A stretch of DNA of 64,000 nucleotides from JANNYA01 sp031409855. Lineage in GTDB: Bacteria; Pseudomonadota; Gammaproteobacteria; Xanthomonadales; SZUA-5. The stretch covers positions 1-64,000 of the forward strand of contig JANNYA010000066.1 in NCBI GenBank assembly GCA_031409855.1, written 5' to 3'. Below are positions 43,409 through 51,909 of the stretch, in pieces. Made by a program: the position numbers and the translations under genes. The stretch's first letter is position 1. Every line of letters starts with the position of its first letter. The notes beneath the pieces are model-generated. The model saw only the letters and a list, made by a program, of their open reading frames with translations. It searched no databases and had not been told where the DNA came from.

Positions 43409-46363
43409 ATGTTGAAGCAAAATGAACTGGTGCACTCAATTCGAGTTGCCCTTGTCTTGGGTTTGACTGGCGTGGTTTCGATGCCGGTGATGGCGCAAGA
43501 AGATACCGATCAAGAGACTCTGAAGCCTGTTGAAGTTCTCGGCTCGCGCATTCGTCGTGTTCAATCCGAAACAGCAAACCCAGTGCTTTCGTTTGAGCGC
43601 GCTGATATTGAAAAGACGGGTTTAACCAGCATCGCTGAAGTCCTGAAAGAAATCAGCGTCAACGGCCCATCTTTGAGCCTGAACACCAACAACGGTAATA
43701 CCTCGGGTAACTCGGGCGTCAACTTGCGTAACTGCGCGTCAAACCGCACTTTGGTGCTGGTCAATGGCAAGCGCTGGGTTTCGAACAACGGTTTGGCTGG
43801 CTCAGTAGATCTAAGCTCCATTCCACTTGCCGCCGTTGAGCGTTTTGAAGTCCTGAAAGATGGCGCGTCGGCGCTATACGGTTCGGATGCACTTTGCGGC
43901 GTGATCAACGTGCAAACGCGTAGCGATTTCGAAGGTATGGAAGTGAATACCTACTACGGCGAAACGGACGATGGTGACGGCGAGCGCCAAGCTTATTCTT
44001 TAACTGCTGGCGGCTCGAATGAGAAATTCTCCGGCATGTTCAATGTTTCCTACAGCGAACAAAAACCAATTTTTGCGGGTAATCGCGAAATTTCCGCCGT
44101 GCCGCTGTTTGGGTTCCCGGCCAATGTCTCCTCGCCAGGACGCGCCAGCACCACGGGCCCATTCGGTAATATCGTTGTGCGCGGTGTTAACCTGACGTTG
44201 GACCCAACCAAGCCAGGTTGTGCACCAAACCAACTTTGCGCCCCAGGCACGGCAAGTAGCTTTAGACCCTATAATTTCTTGACCGATGGTTATAACTTTG
44301 CCCCCGATAACTATTTAATACAACCGCAAAAAGCGTATTCGGCTTTCGGCGAAATTGGTTACCAAATCACCGACACCATCCGTGCCAAGGCCGAGATTTT
44401 TTACACCAACCGCAATGGCGATGCCCAATTAGCCGCACAGCCGCTTGCGCCGTTGACCATCTCTGCAACCAGTATCTATAACCCATTCGGCGTAGCGATC
44501 ACCGGTGCGTCATTCCGTCCAATTGCGCAGCCGCGCAGTTTTGGTCAGGATCAAGACACTTGGCGCTTTGGTGCCGGTTTGGAAGGTGATTTTGAATTAG
44601 CTGACCGCAGCTTCTATTGGGATGTTGGCTATTCCTATGCTGATAATCGTCAAGTGCAGCTAAAGAATGGTTTTTATTTCACCAGCCGCATTAACGAAGC
44701 GACTGGTGCGTCGTTTATTGACGCGCTGGGCGTTGCCCGTTGCGGTACCGCTGCAGCGGTTATCGCTAACTGCGTACCGTTGAACGTGCTCGGTGGGCCC
44801 AGTGGTTTGACCAGTGCGATGTTGAACTACGTCACCGTTGCACCTAGAAATTTACAGCAATCGGATCAAAAATCCTACACGGCCAACATTACGGGTGACT
44901 TGTTTGATCTCTCGGCCGGTCCTCTCGCGTTTGCGTTTGGTTTAGAGCGTCGCGAAGAAAATGGCTCGGATAATCCTGATCCATTAACCAATGCCGGCCT
45001 TGTTTTAGGTGACAACCCTTTTGCCCCAACCTCGGGTGGTTTTTCTGTTAATGAAGCTTTTGGTGAGCTCAGCATTCCAGTCCTTTCTGACGTTGCCTTT
45101 GCGAAGTTATTGGAATTCTCGGTAGCCGCACGCTATTCGGATTATTCCTCCTTCGGTAGTACCACCAATCCTAAACTCAGCATGCGTTGGCAGCCGGTTG
45201 ACGATCTAATCGTGCGCGGTTCGTTCGGCAAAGGCTTCCGTGCGCCGTCGGTTTCAGAATTGTTCCAAGGTAGTGCGACAGGCCGTCCGGGGTTTCAAGA
45301 TTTGTGTTCTGCGACCAATCCCGCTTTTATTGGGAGCGCTTCAACCCGTGCCGCGTGTCTGGCGAACGGTGCCCCCGTTGGATTTAGCTCACGCTTAGGA
45401 CAGACCTTTCTAACCACAGGTGGCAGTGCATTACTGCAGCCTGAGACTTCCGAGTCAAAAACCATTGGTACTGTATACTCTCCAACTTGGGCGGACGGTT
45501 TAGATATGTACGTCGATTGGTACAGCATTGAAATTAACGATGCGATCGGCGGAGACGGCGCGAACACGATTTTAGAAGGCTGTTACGTGCAACTTAACCC
45601 TGACCGATGTGCGCAAATTACGCGCGACCGCACGGGTGCAGTAAACGGGAACATCGGCGAAATTTCTGGCATTATCTCACTCAACAAGAACTTCCGTGGC
45701 GGACTTGAAACCGAAGGTTTCGATTTCGGTGGTGGCTATCGTTTTGAAACCGAAAACTGGGGCAAGTTCGTCACCCGTCTTGATAGTACCTATGTGAGCT
45801 ATTTCGGCGATGTCGGCAAGCCTAATAACGGTGAAGTCAACTCGGATGGTGACATCTCAGCCGGAAACTTAGTTGGCACATTGCCTGCTGGCAGCTCTGG
45901 CGGCGCGGTTCGGCATCGTTTGCGCTCGAATCTAGCTAACACCTGGACTTATGGCGATTTTTCGGTTACCGCATCACTTGAGTACCGCAGTCGCGTGCAG
46001 GAATCCTGCAATAACGTTTTCAACACGGCAACGAACTTAACGCCTCGTGATCCCGCGTTCGCTGCCCTGAAAGACCTTTGTTCCGATCCTAGCCGCAACG
46101 TCCTCGTTTACTCCTTTAGGCCCGGTACTCGCGAAGTTGTTGCTACCGCCGCTGGACGACCACGTAACCAACTCGGCGGCGTAACTTACACGCACTTGCA
46201 AGGGAGCTGGAGCGCGCCTTGGGACGCTACTGTTACTCTAGGAGCGCGCAACCTGTTCGACAAAAAGCCTCCGTTCTCCTCGGATTCATTTGCAAACTCC
46301 TTTGATGCGCAGTATCTGGTACCAGGACGCTTTTTCTATGTGAACTATGTACAGAAGTTCTAA
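43409..46363 (+). CDS. TonB-dependent outer-membrane receptor 3
   Basis: 984 aa, ATG 43409 after AAGGA. Signal peptide to about VMAQED, plug with VEVLGSRIRRVQSETANPVL, NTNNGNTSGNSGVNLRNC, VERFEVLKDGASALYGSDA, barrel ending YVQKF. Its N-terminus (MLKQNELVHSIRVAL) matches receptors 1 and 2, but the rest is more diverged, so an older duplication. It is followed by a strong terminator at 46390-46415. Ligand unknown. Confidence 0.94.
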   Translation: MLKQNELVHSIRVALVLGLTGVVSMPVMAQEDTDQETLKPVEVLGSRIRRVQSETANPVLSFERADIEKTGLTSIAEVLKEISVNGPSLSLNTNNGNTSGNSGVNLRNCASNRTLVLVNGKRWVSNNGLAGSVDLSSIPLAAVERFEVLKDGASALYGSDALCGVINVQTRSDFEGMEVNTYYGETDDGDGERQAYSLTAGGSNEKFSGMFNVSYSEQKPIFAGNREISAVPLFGFPANVSSPGRASTTGPFGNIVVRGVNLTLDPTKPGCAPNQLCAPGTASSFRPYNFLTDGYNFAPDNYLIQPQKAYSAFGEIGYQITDTIRAKAEIFYTNRNGDAQLAAQPLAPLTISATSIYNPFGVAITGASFRPIAQPRSFGQDQDTWRFGAGLEGDFELADRSFYWDVGYSYADNRQVQLKNGFYFTSRINEATGASFIDALGVARCGTAAAVIANCVPLNVLGGPSGLTSAMLNYVTVAPRNLQQSDQKSYTANITGDLFDLSAGPLAFAFGLERREENGSDNPDPLTNAGLVLGDNPFAPTSGGFSVNEAFGELSIPVLSDVAFAKLLEFSVAARYSDYSSFGSTTNPKLSMRWQPVDDLIVRGSFGKGFRAPSVSELFQGSATGRPGFQDLCSATNPAFIGSASTRAACLANGAPVGFSSRLGQTFLTTGGSALLQPETSESKTIGTVYSPTWADGLDMYVDWYSIEINDAIGGDGANTILEGCYVQLNPDRCAQITRDRTGAVNGNIGEISGIISLNKNFRGGLETEGFDFGGGYRFETENWGKFVTRLDSTYVSYFGDVGKPNNGEVNSDGDISAGNLVGTLPAGSSGGAVRHRLRSNLANTWTYGDFSVTASLEYRSRVQESCNNVFNTATNLTPRDPAFAALKDLCSDPSRNVLVYSFRPGTREVVATAAGRPRNQLGGVTYTHLQGSWSAPWDATVTLGARNLFDKKPPFSSDSFANSFDAQYLVPGRFFYVNYVQKF

Positions 46364-46389
46364 GCCCTAAAGCGGTTTAGCGTTTAACA

Positions 46390-46415
46390 AAAAACGGCCC
46401 GAAAGGGCCGTTTTT
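46390..46415 (+). terminator. Rho-independent terminator after receptor 3
   Basis: AAAAACGGCCC (46390-46400) and GGGCCGTTTTT (46405-46415) with a GAAA tetraloop: a classic terminator, usable in both directions. Confidence 0.93.
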
Positions 46416-46480
46416 CGTTAGCTCTCTGTGTTTTAATAAACTTTGCCGAAGCCGTTTTGCTCACTCTATGACTACCAAAT

Positions 46481-47038
46481 ATGCGACCCATTGAGCAACA
46501 CCTGATCTGGATCGACCTGGAAATGACCGGCTTGGATCCAGATGCCGATCAAATCATTGAAATAGCGACTTTGATCACCGACAGTGAACTCAACGAACTA
46601 GCCGTCGGCCCCGAATTTGCGATTCAAACGCCGCTTGCCAAGCTGGAAGCGATGGATGATTGGAACCGCTCGCATCATGCTGCGTCTGGGCTTTGGCAGC
46701 GAACTTTGGCTTCAACGGTGACTTTGGCAATGGCGGAAGCGGCGACGATCGTTTTTTTGCGCGATTGGGTGCCTGCGGGTGTTTCCCCGATTTGCGGCAA
46801 TTCCATTGGTCAGGATCGGCGCTTTTTAGCGCGCGGCATGCCGGAATTAGAGCGCTATTTTCACTATCGCAATTTGGATGTTTCTACCATCAAAGAATTG
46901 GCGAAGCGTTGGGCACCGGCGGTGGCGGCGGGTGTGGTGAAGCAAGGTGCGCATTTGGCGTTGAGTGATATCCGAGAATCGGTGGCGGAATTACGTTACT
47001 ACCGAAAGTTCATGGGTGTGCTGGGTGGCACTTTATGA
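46481..47038 (+). CDS. orn: Oligoribonuclease
   Basis: 185 aa, DEDDh 3'-5' exonuclease that degrades 2-5-nt RNAs and also pGpG, the breakdown product of c-di-GMP. The first motif is LIWIDLEMTGLDP, followed by ICGNSIGQDRRFL and the late HLALSDIRESVAEL with the His/Asp. Its presence completes c-di-GMP turnover alongside the two cyclases in this window. Its TGA overlaps the ratA ATG. Confidence 0.95.
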   Translation: MRPIEQHLIWIDLEMTGLDPDADQIIEIATLITDSELNELAVGPEFAIQTPLAKLEAMDDWNRSHHAASGLWQRTLASTVTLAMAEAATIVFLRDWVPAGVSPICGNSIGQDRRFLARGMPELERYFHYRNLDVSTIKELAKRWAPAVAAGVVKQGAHLALSDIRESVAELRYYRKFMGVLGGTL

Positions 47039-47466
47039 AACAAATCAAGCGTCAAGCGATCATTGGCTGTCCAGCGGCGCTGATGTATAGCCTAGTCAAT
47101 AATATCGAGGCCTATCCAGGCTGGTTTGAATGGTGCACGACGGCCAAATTAATTAGCGCTGCTGACGCGGAAATGACGGCGGAGCTGGGGGTGAAAATTG
47201 CCGGCATCAGCCTGAATTTCATCACGAATAACCAATTGGAGCCGGATCGCGCGATTCATCTGAATTTGCAAAGCGGCCCGTTTCGCTCGCTGAAAGGCGC
47301 GTGGCACTTTGATGCTTTGGGCACTTCGGGGTGCCGCGTGACGTTGGTGTTGAACATTGATTTCGCGGGTTCCGTGGTGAATTCTGCGGTCGCCGCAGCC
47401 GTTGGCGTGTGGGCGGACCGGATGGTGGATGATTTTATTAAGGTCGCGAAAAAGCATGTCGGCTAG
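47035..47466 (+). CDS. ratA: RatA/COQ10-type START-domain protein
   Basis: 143 aa. The START/COQ10 fold is visible in ALMYSLVNNIEAYPGWFEWC and the C-terminal amphipathic helix AVGVWADRMVDDFIKVAK. Family members bind ubiquinone-like lipids and support respiration; the Escherichia coli homologue RatA was reported to interfere with ribosome subunit joining. Overlaps orn by 4 nt and rnfH by about 10 nt, forming orn-ratA-rnfH-glmM. Confidence 0.9.
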   Translation: MKQIKRQAIIGCPAALMYSLVNNIEAYPGWFEWCTTAKLISAADAEMTAELGVKIAGISLNFITNNQLEPDRAIHLNLQSGPFRSLKGAWHFDALGTSGCRVTLVLNIDFAGSVVNSAVAAAVGVWADRMVDDFIKVAKKHVG

Positions 47467-47773
47467 CATGCTATCCGTCGAAGTTGCCTACGCCAGCCCG
47501 GTGCGGCAATGGCTCGTGGCACTCACGCTGCCGTTAAATGCCACTGTTAGCGATGCCATCGCCGCTGCGAACTTGGCAAACTTGCCTGTTTTGGAGGGTA
47601 ATGTGGGAATATTTGCGCGCAGTTGCCAATTGAGCGAAGTCCTCATGCAGGGTGATCGAGTTGAAATCTATCGCCCGCTGATTGCGGATCCAATGGTTCA
47701 AAGGCGCACGCGAGCTGTTGTTGCGAAAAGATCGGCACTAAAAGCGGCGGCAGCAAAAAAGGTGGAACTATGA
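47456..47773 (+). CDS. rnfH: RnfH-family ubiquitin-like protein
   Basis: 105 aa from ATG 47456 (a second ATG at 47468). The beta-grasp core reads VEVAYASPVRQWLVALTLP, NATVSDAIAAANL, and GDRVEIYRPLIADP before a basic tail. Function in the family is unclear (RatB). It overlaps the glmM ATG (ATGA) and usually accompanies ratA, as here; smpB, often nearby, is not present. Confidence 0.85.
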   Translation: MSASMLSVEVAYASPVRQWLVALTLPLNATVSDAIAAANLANLPVLEGNVGIFARSCQLSEVLMQGDRVEIYRPLIADPMVQRRTRAVVAKRSALKAAAAKKVEL

Positions 47774-49119
47774 CTCGAAAATATTTTGGCACCGACGGTA
47801 TCCGTGGCCGCGTTGGTACTCCGCCGATCACTGCGGATTTCGCGGTGCGTTTAGGGCGCGCTGCGGGCGTGGTATTTGGCGGTGGCAAATTAGCGCCGCG
47901 TGTGTTGATTGGGAAGGACCCGCGCAGCTCCGGCTACATGCTGGAAGCCGCACTGGAAGCGGGTTTATCCGCCGCCGGTGCGCGCGCGGTGCTGACCGGG
48001 CCATTGCCCACGCCTGCGATTGCTTATTTGACGCGTACCCAAGGCGCGCAGGCGGGCATTGTCATTAGCGCCTCGCACAACCCTTATCACGATAACGGCA
48101 TTAAATTTTTCAACGCAAACGGGGAAAAGCTGGGCGACGACATTGAGCTGGCGATTGAGGCCGAGATCGATCAGCCTTTCAGTACTGTAAACCCTGAGCT
48201 TTTGGGTAAAGCGGAACGCCTGGAAGATGCGCGCGGACGCTACGTGGAGTTTTGCAAAAGCACGCTCAAGTCATCGGTCAGCAAGCTGCAGCCGATGCGC
48301 ATTGTCGTCGATGCCGCGAATGGCGCGGGTTTCCGGGTGGCACCTGCGGTGTTTCAGGAGCTGGGCTTTGAAGTGATTGCCATCGCCTGCGAGCCGGACG
48401 GCCTGAATATCAATAAGGAATGCGGCGCGACGGATTTGGCGCTGTTGCAGGCCAAGGTGCTGGAAACGCGCGCGGATTTAGGTGTGGCGCTGGACGGCGA
48501 TGGTGATCGGCTAATGTTGGTCGACCCGCAAGGACACGTCATCGATGGCGATGACATTGTCTATCTATTGGCCTGCCATTGGCGGCAAACGGGTCGGCTG
48601 AAGGGGCCGGTCGTGGGTACGGTGATGACCAATTTTGGTATTGAATTGGCGTTAAGCCGCGCCGGGATTGCGTTCTTGCGCGCCAATGTTGGTGATCGAT
48701 ACGTGCTGGAACTGCTGAAATCCTCCGGCGGTAATCTCGGTGGCGAGGCCAGCGGACACGTGCTGTGTTTAGATCGTGCCAGCACCGGCGATGCGCTGGT
48801 CTGCGCGTTGCAAGTGTTGGAGGTGATGGCGGAAACCGGAAAATCACTTTCTGAGCTGCTATGTACGGTAGCGCGCGTACCGCAGACGATGATTAATGTA
48901 AAAATCGCCCCCGGTGCTAAGCCACTCACTCACGTGGATGTCGCTGCCGCGCTACTGCATGCGCAGGCCATGTTGCAGGGGCGCGGGCGCGTGGTTTTGC
49001 GCGCTTCTGGCACTGAAGCACTGGTGCGTGTGACGGTAGAAGGGGAAGACGCAGCTGAGGTTTTACGCATTGCTGAAACATTAAGCGAGGTGGTGAAACA
49101 TGTATCCGAGAGACCGTAA
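47770..49119 (+). CDS. glmM: Phosphoglucosamine mutase
   Basis: 449 aa. YFGTDGIRGRVG start, active-site serine in VISASHNPYHDNGIKFF, Mg-binding DGDGDR, sugar-binding GGEASGHVL and phosphate-binding RASGTEALVRV. Converts glucosamine-6-phosphate to glucosamine-1-phosphate for UDP-GlcNAc and so wall and lipopolysaccharide synthesis. Unlike the common folP-glmM arrangement, it follows rnfH with a 4-nt overlap. Confidence 0.95.
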   Translation: MTRKYFGTDGIRGRVGTPPITADFAVRLGRAAGVVFGGGKLAPRVLIGKDPRSSGYMLEAALEAGLSAAGARAVLTGPLPTPAIAYLTRTQGAQAGIVISASHNPYHDNGIKFFNANGEKLGDDIELAIEAEIDQPFSTVNPELLGKAERLEDARGRYVEFCKSTLKSSVSKLQPMRIVVDAANGAGFRVAPAVFQELGFEVIAIACEPDGLNINKECGATDLALLQAKVLETRADLGVALDGDGDRLMLVDPQGHVIDGDDIVYLLACHWRQTGRLKGPVVGTVMTNFGIELALSRAGIAFLRANVGDRYVLELLKSSGGNLGGEASGHVLCLDRASTGDALVCALQVLEVMAETGKSLSELLCTVARVPQTMINVKIAPGAKPLTHVDVAAALLHAQAMLQGRGRVVLRASGTEALVRVTVEGEDAAEVLRIAETLSEVVKHVSERP

Positions 49120-49193
49120 CACCCGTGCAACTGCAAGATTAGACGCGGGGCATTAATAATGAACACAACAAGACAAACAACTACATTTGACGG

Positions 49194-49217
49194 ACGCTTT
49201 CGCTGAGGCGAAAGTGT
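49194..49217 (+). terminator. Possible hairpin terminator after glmM
   Basis: ACGCTTTCGC-TGAG-GCGAAAGTGT forms a 10-bp stem with one G-T pair, but a T-tract is missing. It precedes the OmpA-like gene by about 60 bp. Confidence 0.4.
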
Positions 49218-49277
49218 TAAAGTTCACCCCGCTTTTCAAGGCAGCACCCGCTGCTACAACACAATTGGAGAATCCAA

Positions 49278-50363
49278 ATGATTCGAAACACACTATTTGC
49301 CGCTGTGGCAGTTACCTTGTACGCATCTGGCGCCGTGGCGCAAGATTTTGACAACCGTTTTTACTTGGTGCCGTCGATCGGCGCCGTTCACACTGATAGC
49401 AAACGTGACGCTGATAACGCAGGCATGATCGGTTTGGGCTTCGGCAAATTGCTGACACCAAATTTTTCGCTCGAAGCCGATATCAATCAATATAAAGCGG
49501 ATCTGGATAATGGCCGCGGTGAATGGCGCGTGCGCGGTATCGATTTGGCCGGCCGTTTATTCTTTGGTGATGATGCTTCGGGCTGGCGCCCTTATGCGCT
49601 ACTCGGTTTGGGTACCGCGCGCAGCCATCGTGATGGTTCAAACAGCGGCAATGGTTTAGATTTCAAAACCGGTTTAGGCGTGCAAAGCCTATTCACCGAC
49701 CGTTTGAGCGGCCGTCTTGAAGCGATTTATCGTTACACACAAGACAATGATTCGATTCCAACCGATGATAACTACGCCGACTTTGTCGCCAATTTTGGCC
49801 TCGTCGTGGCATTGGGTGAGCGCACCAGCGCGCCAATGGTGAGCGAAGAAGCACGGGATTTAGGCACGCCGATGGCTGAAGAGCCAGTGGAAACAGCGCC
49901 AATGGAAGAAACACCAATGCCGAACGACGATGATCGTGACGGCGTCGAAAATGCTGCCGATAAATGTCCGCAAACGCCTTCCGGTGAAATGGTTTCCAAA
50001 TCGACCGGTTGCCCTGTAGAGGAAGTCATTGACCTACGTGGCGTCAATTTCGATTTCGATAAGTGCACCTTGCGTTCCGATGCCGTTGCTATTTTGAACA
50101 ACGCGGTTGACGTGTTGAAGGGCAATGACATTGTCGTGGCCGTTGAAGGTCATACCGATTCCGTCGGTTCCGATGCGTATAACCAAAAGTTGTCTGAGTG
50201 CCGTGCCAACGTCGTGAAAACCTATTTGGACAACAACGGTGTTGCTGCAGGCAAAATCTCGGGCTCATCAGGCTCTGGCGAATCCAAGCCTATCGCTAGC
50301 AACGACACGGACGAAGGCCGCGCGCAAAACCGTCGTACCGAATTGGTACGTGAACGAAACTAG
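49278..50363 (+). CDS. OmpA-family outer-membrane protein
   Basis: 361 aa with GGAG before ATG 49278. Signal peptide to GAVAQ, an N-terminal eight-strand-type barrel (about 22-180), a Pro/Glu-rich linker, a short TSP3-like calcium repeat (DDDRDGVENAADKCPQTPSG) and the peptidoglycan-binding OmpA domain with NFDFDKCTLRSDA, VEGHTDSVGSDAYNQKLSE and RRTEL. Connects the outer membrane to the wall. Confidence 0.92.
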   Translation: MIRNTLFAAVAVTLYASGAVAQDFDNRFYLVPSIGAVHTDSKRDADNAGMIGLGFGKLLTPNFSLEADINQYKADLDNGRGEWRVRGIDLAGRLFFGDDASGWRPYALLGLGTARSHRDGSNSGNGLDFKTGLGVQSLFTDRLSGRLEAIYRYTQDNDSIPTDDNYADFVANFGLVVALGERTSAPMVSEEARDLGTPMAEEPVETAPMEETPMPNDDDRDGVENAADKCPQTPSGEMVSKSTGCPVEEVIDLRGVNFDFDKCTLRSDAVAILNNAVDVLKGNDIVVAVEGHTDSVGSDAYNQKLSECRANVVKTYLDNNGVAAGKISGSSGSGESKPIASNDTDEGRAQNRRTELVRERN

Positions 50364-50414
50364 TTCGCCAATGATGGTTTCAGGGTATTGAGACCTGATT
50401 TGCTGAATCGATTG

Positions 50415-50444
50415 ACGCCCGCTGGATCCGTTCGGCGGGCGTTT
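50415..50444 (+). terminator. Terminator after the OmpA-like gene
   Basis: ACGCCCGC (50415-50422) pairs perfectly with GCGGGCGT (50435-50442) around a 12-nt loop, followed by a short TTT. Confidence 0.7.
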
Positions 50445-50537
50445 CCGTATTTGAAGTGCTCATAACGGCGTTGAGAGACCATAGACATCGTCTTTGTGAG
50501 TTTTCAGCCTCAAAGCGGCTGTTGACAGACCATGAAC

Positions 50538-50614
50538 TTCGTCTTTGCGCAGCGAAGCAATCTCGCACTTGAACCAACGCATTGAGATCGCTTCACTACG
50601 TTCGCGATGACGAA
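50538..50614. repeat. Dispersed inverted-repeat element
   Basis: TTCGTCTTTGCGCAGCGAAG continuing to CAATCTC (50538-50564) is an imperfect inverted copy of GAGATCGCTTCACTACGTTC continuing to GCGATGACGAA (50584-50614). This resembles the widespread CGTCATTGCGAGCG...CAATCTC element of many proteobacterial genomes. A partial copy may precede it at about 50475-50500. It fills the gap upstream of the cyclase. Confidence 0.65.
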
Positions 50615-50648
50615 ATTCGGATGCTCGGTGTAATTGAGAAAGGCAAAA

Positions 50649-51731
50649 ATGGAGACAAAAAGCAAATCAGCCCAGCGTTTGGAGCTGTTTGAGCATATCG
50701 GTGCGCTAACGCGTATTGCGCTTGAAGGCGTTGAACTTGCGCCGATGCTGGATCGTATTGCGCACTATTTACATGAGCGCTTTAACGCGGCGTTGGTCGA
50801 AATCACGCTCAGCAATCCGGGCGATCAGGAAATGCTGATCTTGGCGCAGATTGGCAAAAGTGTTCTGGGTCTGGGCATAGGCGACGTTTTCCCGGTTGGC
50901 AAAGGCTTGACTGCAGAAGTCATCAGCACCGGCAAGCCAGTCTATGCCCCCGATGTAAGAGTCGCTGAAGGTTTTTTGCGTTCAAGCCCAAAAAGCTTAA
51001 GCAATTTGGTGCTGCCCCTGAATTTTCGTGGCCGGGTTTTGGGCGCAATCAATCTTGAGTCAAACAAATTAGACGGTTTCAAAGCCGAAACGCGCGTCAT
51101 TTTAACCTCGCTCGCCGATCAATTGGCCGGGGCCGTCTATTGGGCGCAGCTCAACCAAACCTTGGCTGAGAAAACGCGCGAGCTGGAAACGCAGCGGGCG
51201 GAGCTGGCGCATGCAAATCGCAAGTTGAAATTGGCAAACGCCAAGCTGGAAAAAAGTGCGCTCAGCGACCCGCTAACCAGCCTGGCGAATCGCCGGGCTT
51301 GGGACAATCACGTCAAGCGCGAATTCGCCCGTGCCCAGCGCAGCCAGCGTAATTTGAGCGTTGCGATCATCGATGCTGACAATTTCAAGGCGTTTAACGA
51401 CCGCTTTGGCCATGCAGCGGGGGATCGCACGCTTAAGCGCATCAGCGCCGTCCTGGCAAGATACACCCGGCGCAGTGGCGAGCTGGCGGCGCGGATGGGG
51501 GGCGAGGAGTTCGGTCTATTGCTGCCCGAAATCGCGGTGGCGGAGGCAAAGCTGGTGTGTGAACGGCTTTTGGCGGAAATTGCCGAGTTAAAAGGCTGCA
51601 CTACGATCTCTATTGGCCTGAAAAGTGCGGTGCCCACGGCACGTGGAACGGTCGAAAAATTTGTCGAATTGGCGGATCGGGCGCTGTATCAAGCGAAGCG
51701 CGCGGGGCGCAACCGCTTGGCGCTGGCCTGA
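50649..51731 (+). CDS. GAF-GGDEF diguanylate cyclase
   Basis: 360 aa from ATG 50649 (a TTG at 50634 extends it by five residues). An N-terminal GAF domain at about 15-170 (FPVGKGLTAEVISTGKPVY, NLVLPLNFRGRVLGAINLES), a coiled-coil linker rich in Glu/Ala/Lys (about 175-205) and a GGDEF domain with DPLTSLANRRAWD, AIIDADNFKAFNDRFGH and intact GGEEF. The I-site place reads RSGE, not RxxD. Soluble cytoplasmic c-di-GMP synthase controlled by a ligand bound to GAF. Upstream is a dispersed repeat, downstream gyrA. Confidence 0.92.
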   Translation: METKSKSAQRLELFEHIGALTRIALEGVELAPMLDRIAHYLHERFNAALVEITLSNPGDQEMLILAQIGKSVLGLGIGDVFPVGKGLTAEVISTGKPVYAPDVRVAEGFLRSSPKSLSNLVLPLNFRGRVLGAINLESNKLDGFKAETRVILTSLADQLAGAVYWAQLNQTLAEKTRELETQRAELAHANRKLKLANAKLEKSALSDPLTSLANRRAWDNHVKREFARAQRSQRNLSVAIIDADNFKAFNDRFGHAAGDRTLKRISAVLARYTRRSGELAARMGGEEFGLLLPEIAVAEAKLVCERLLAEIAELKGCTTISIGLKSAVPTARGTVEKFVELADRALYQAKRAGRNRLALA

Positions 51732-51909
51732 AGTCATAGAAGCCCGCAAAATAGCGCTTAAACGCAGTTTTATCGCCGTGCACAATTGGCCGCAAAGCAC
51801 ATTAAAAACGTGCCCTATGTTAAACTCATCGGCTATCTGCGAGGGCCTTTAAGGCACACGGCTCTAGTCCTTCGCCCACTTAAAATTTACCGAAAAGGAA
51901 TTCTGCCCC

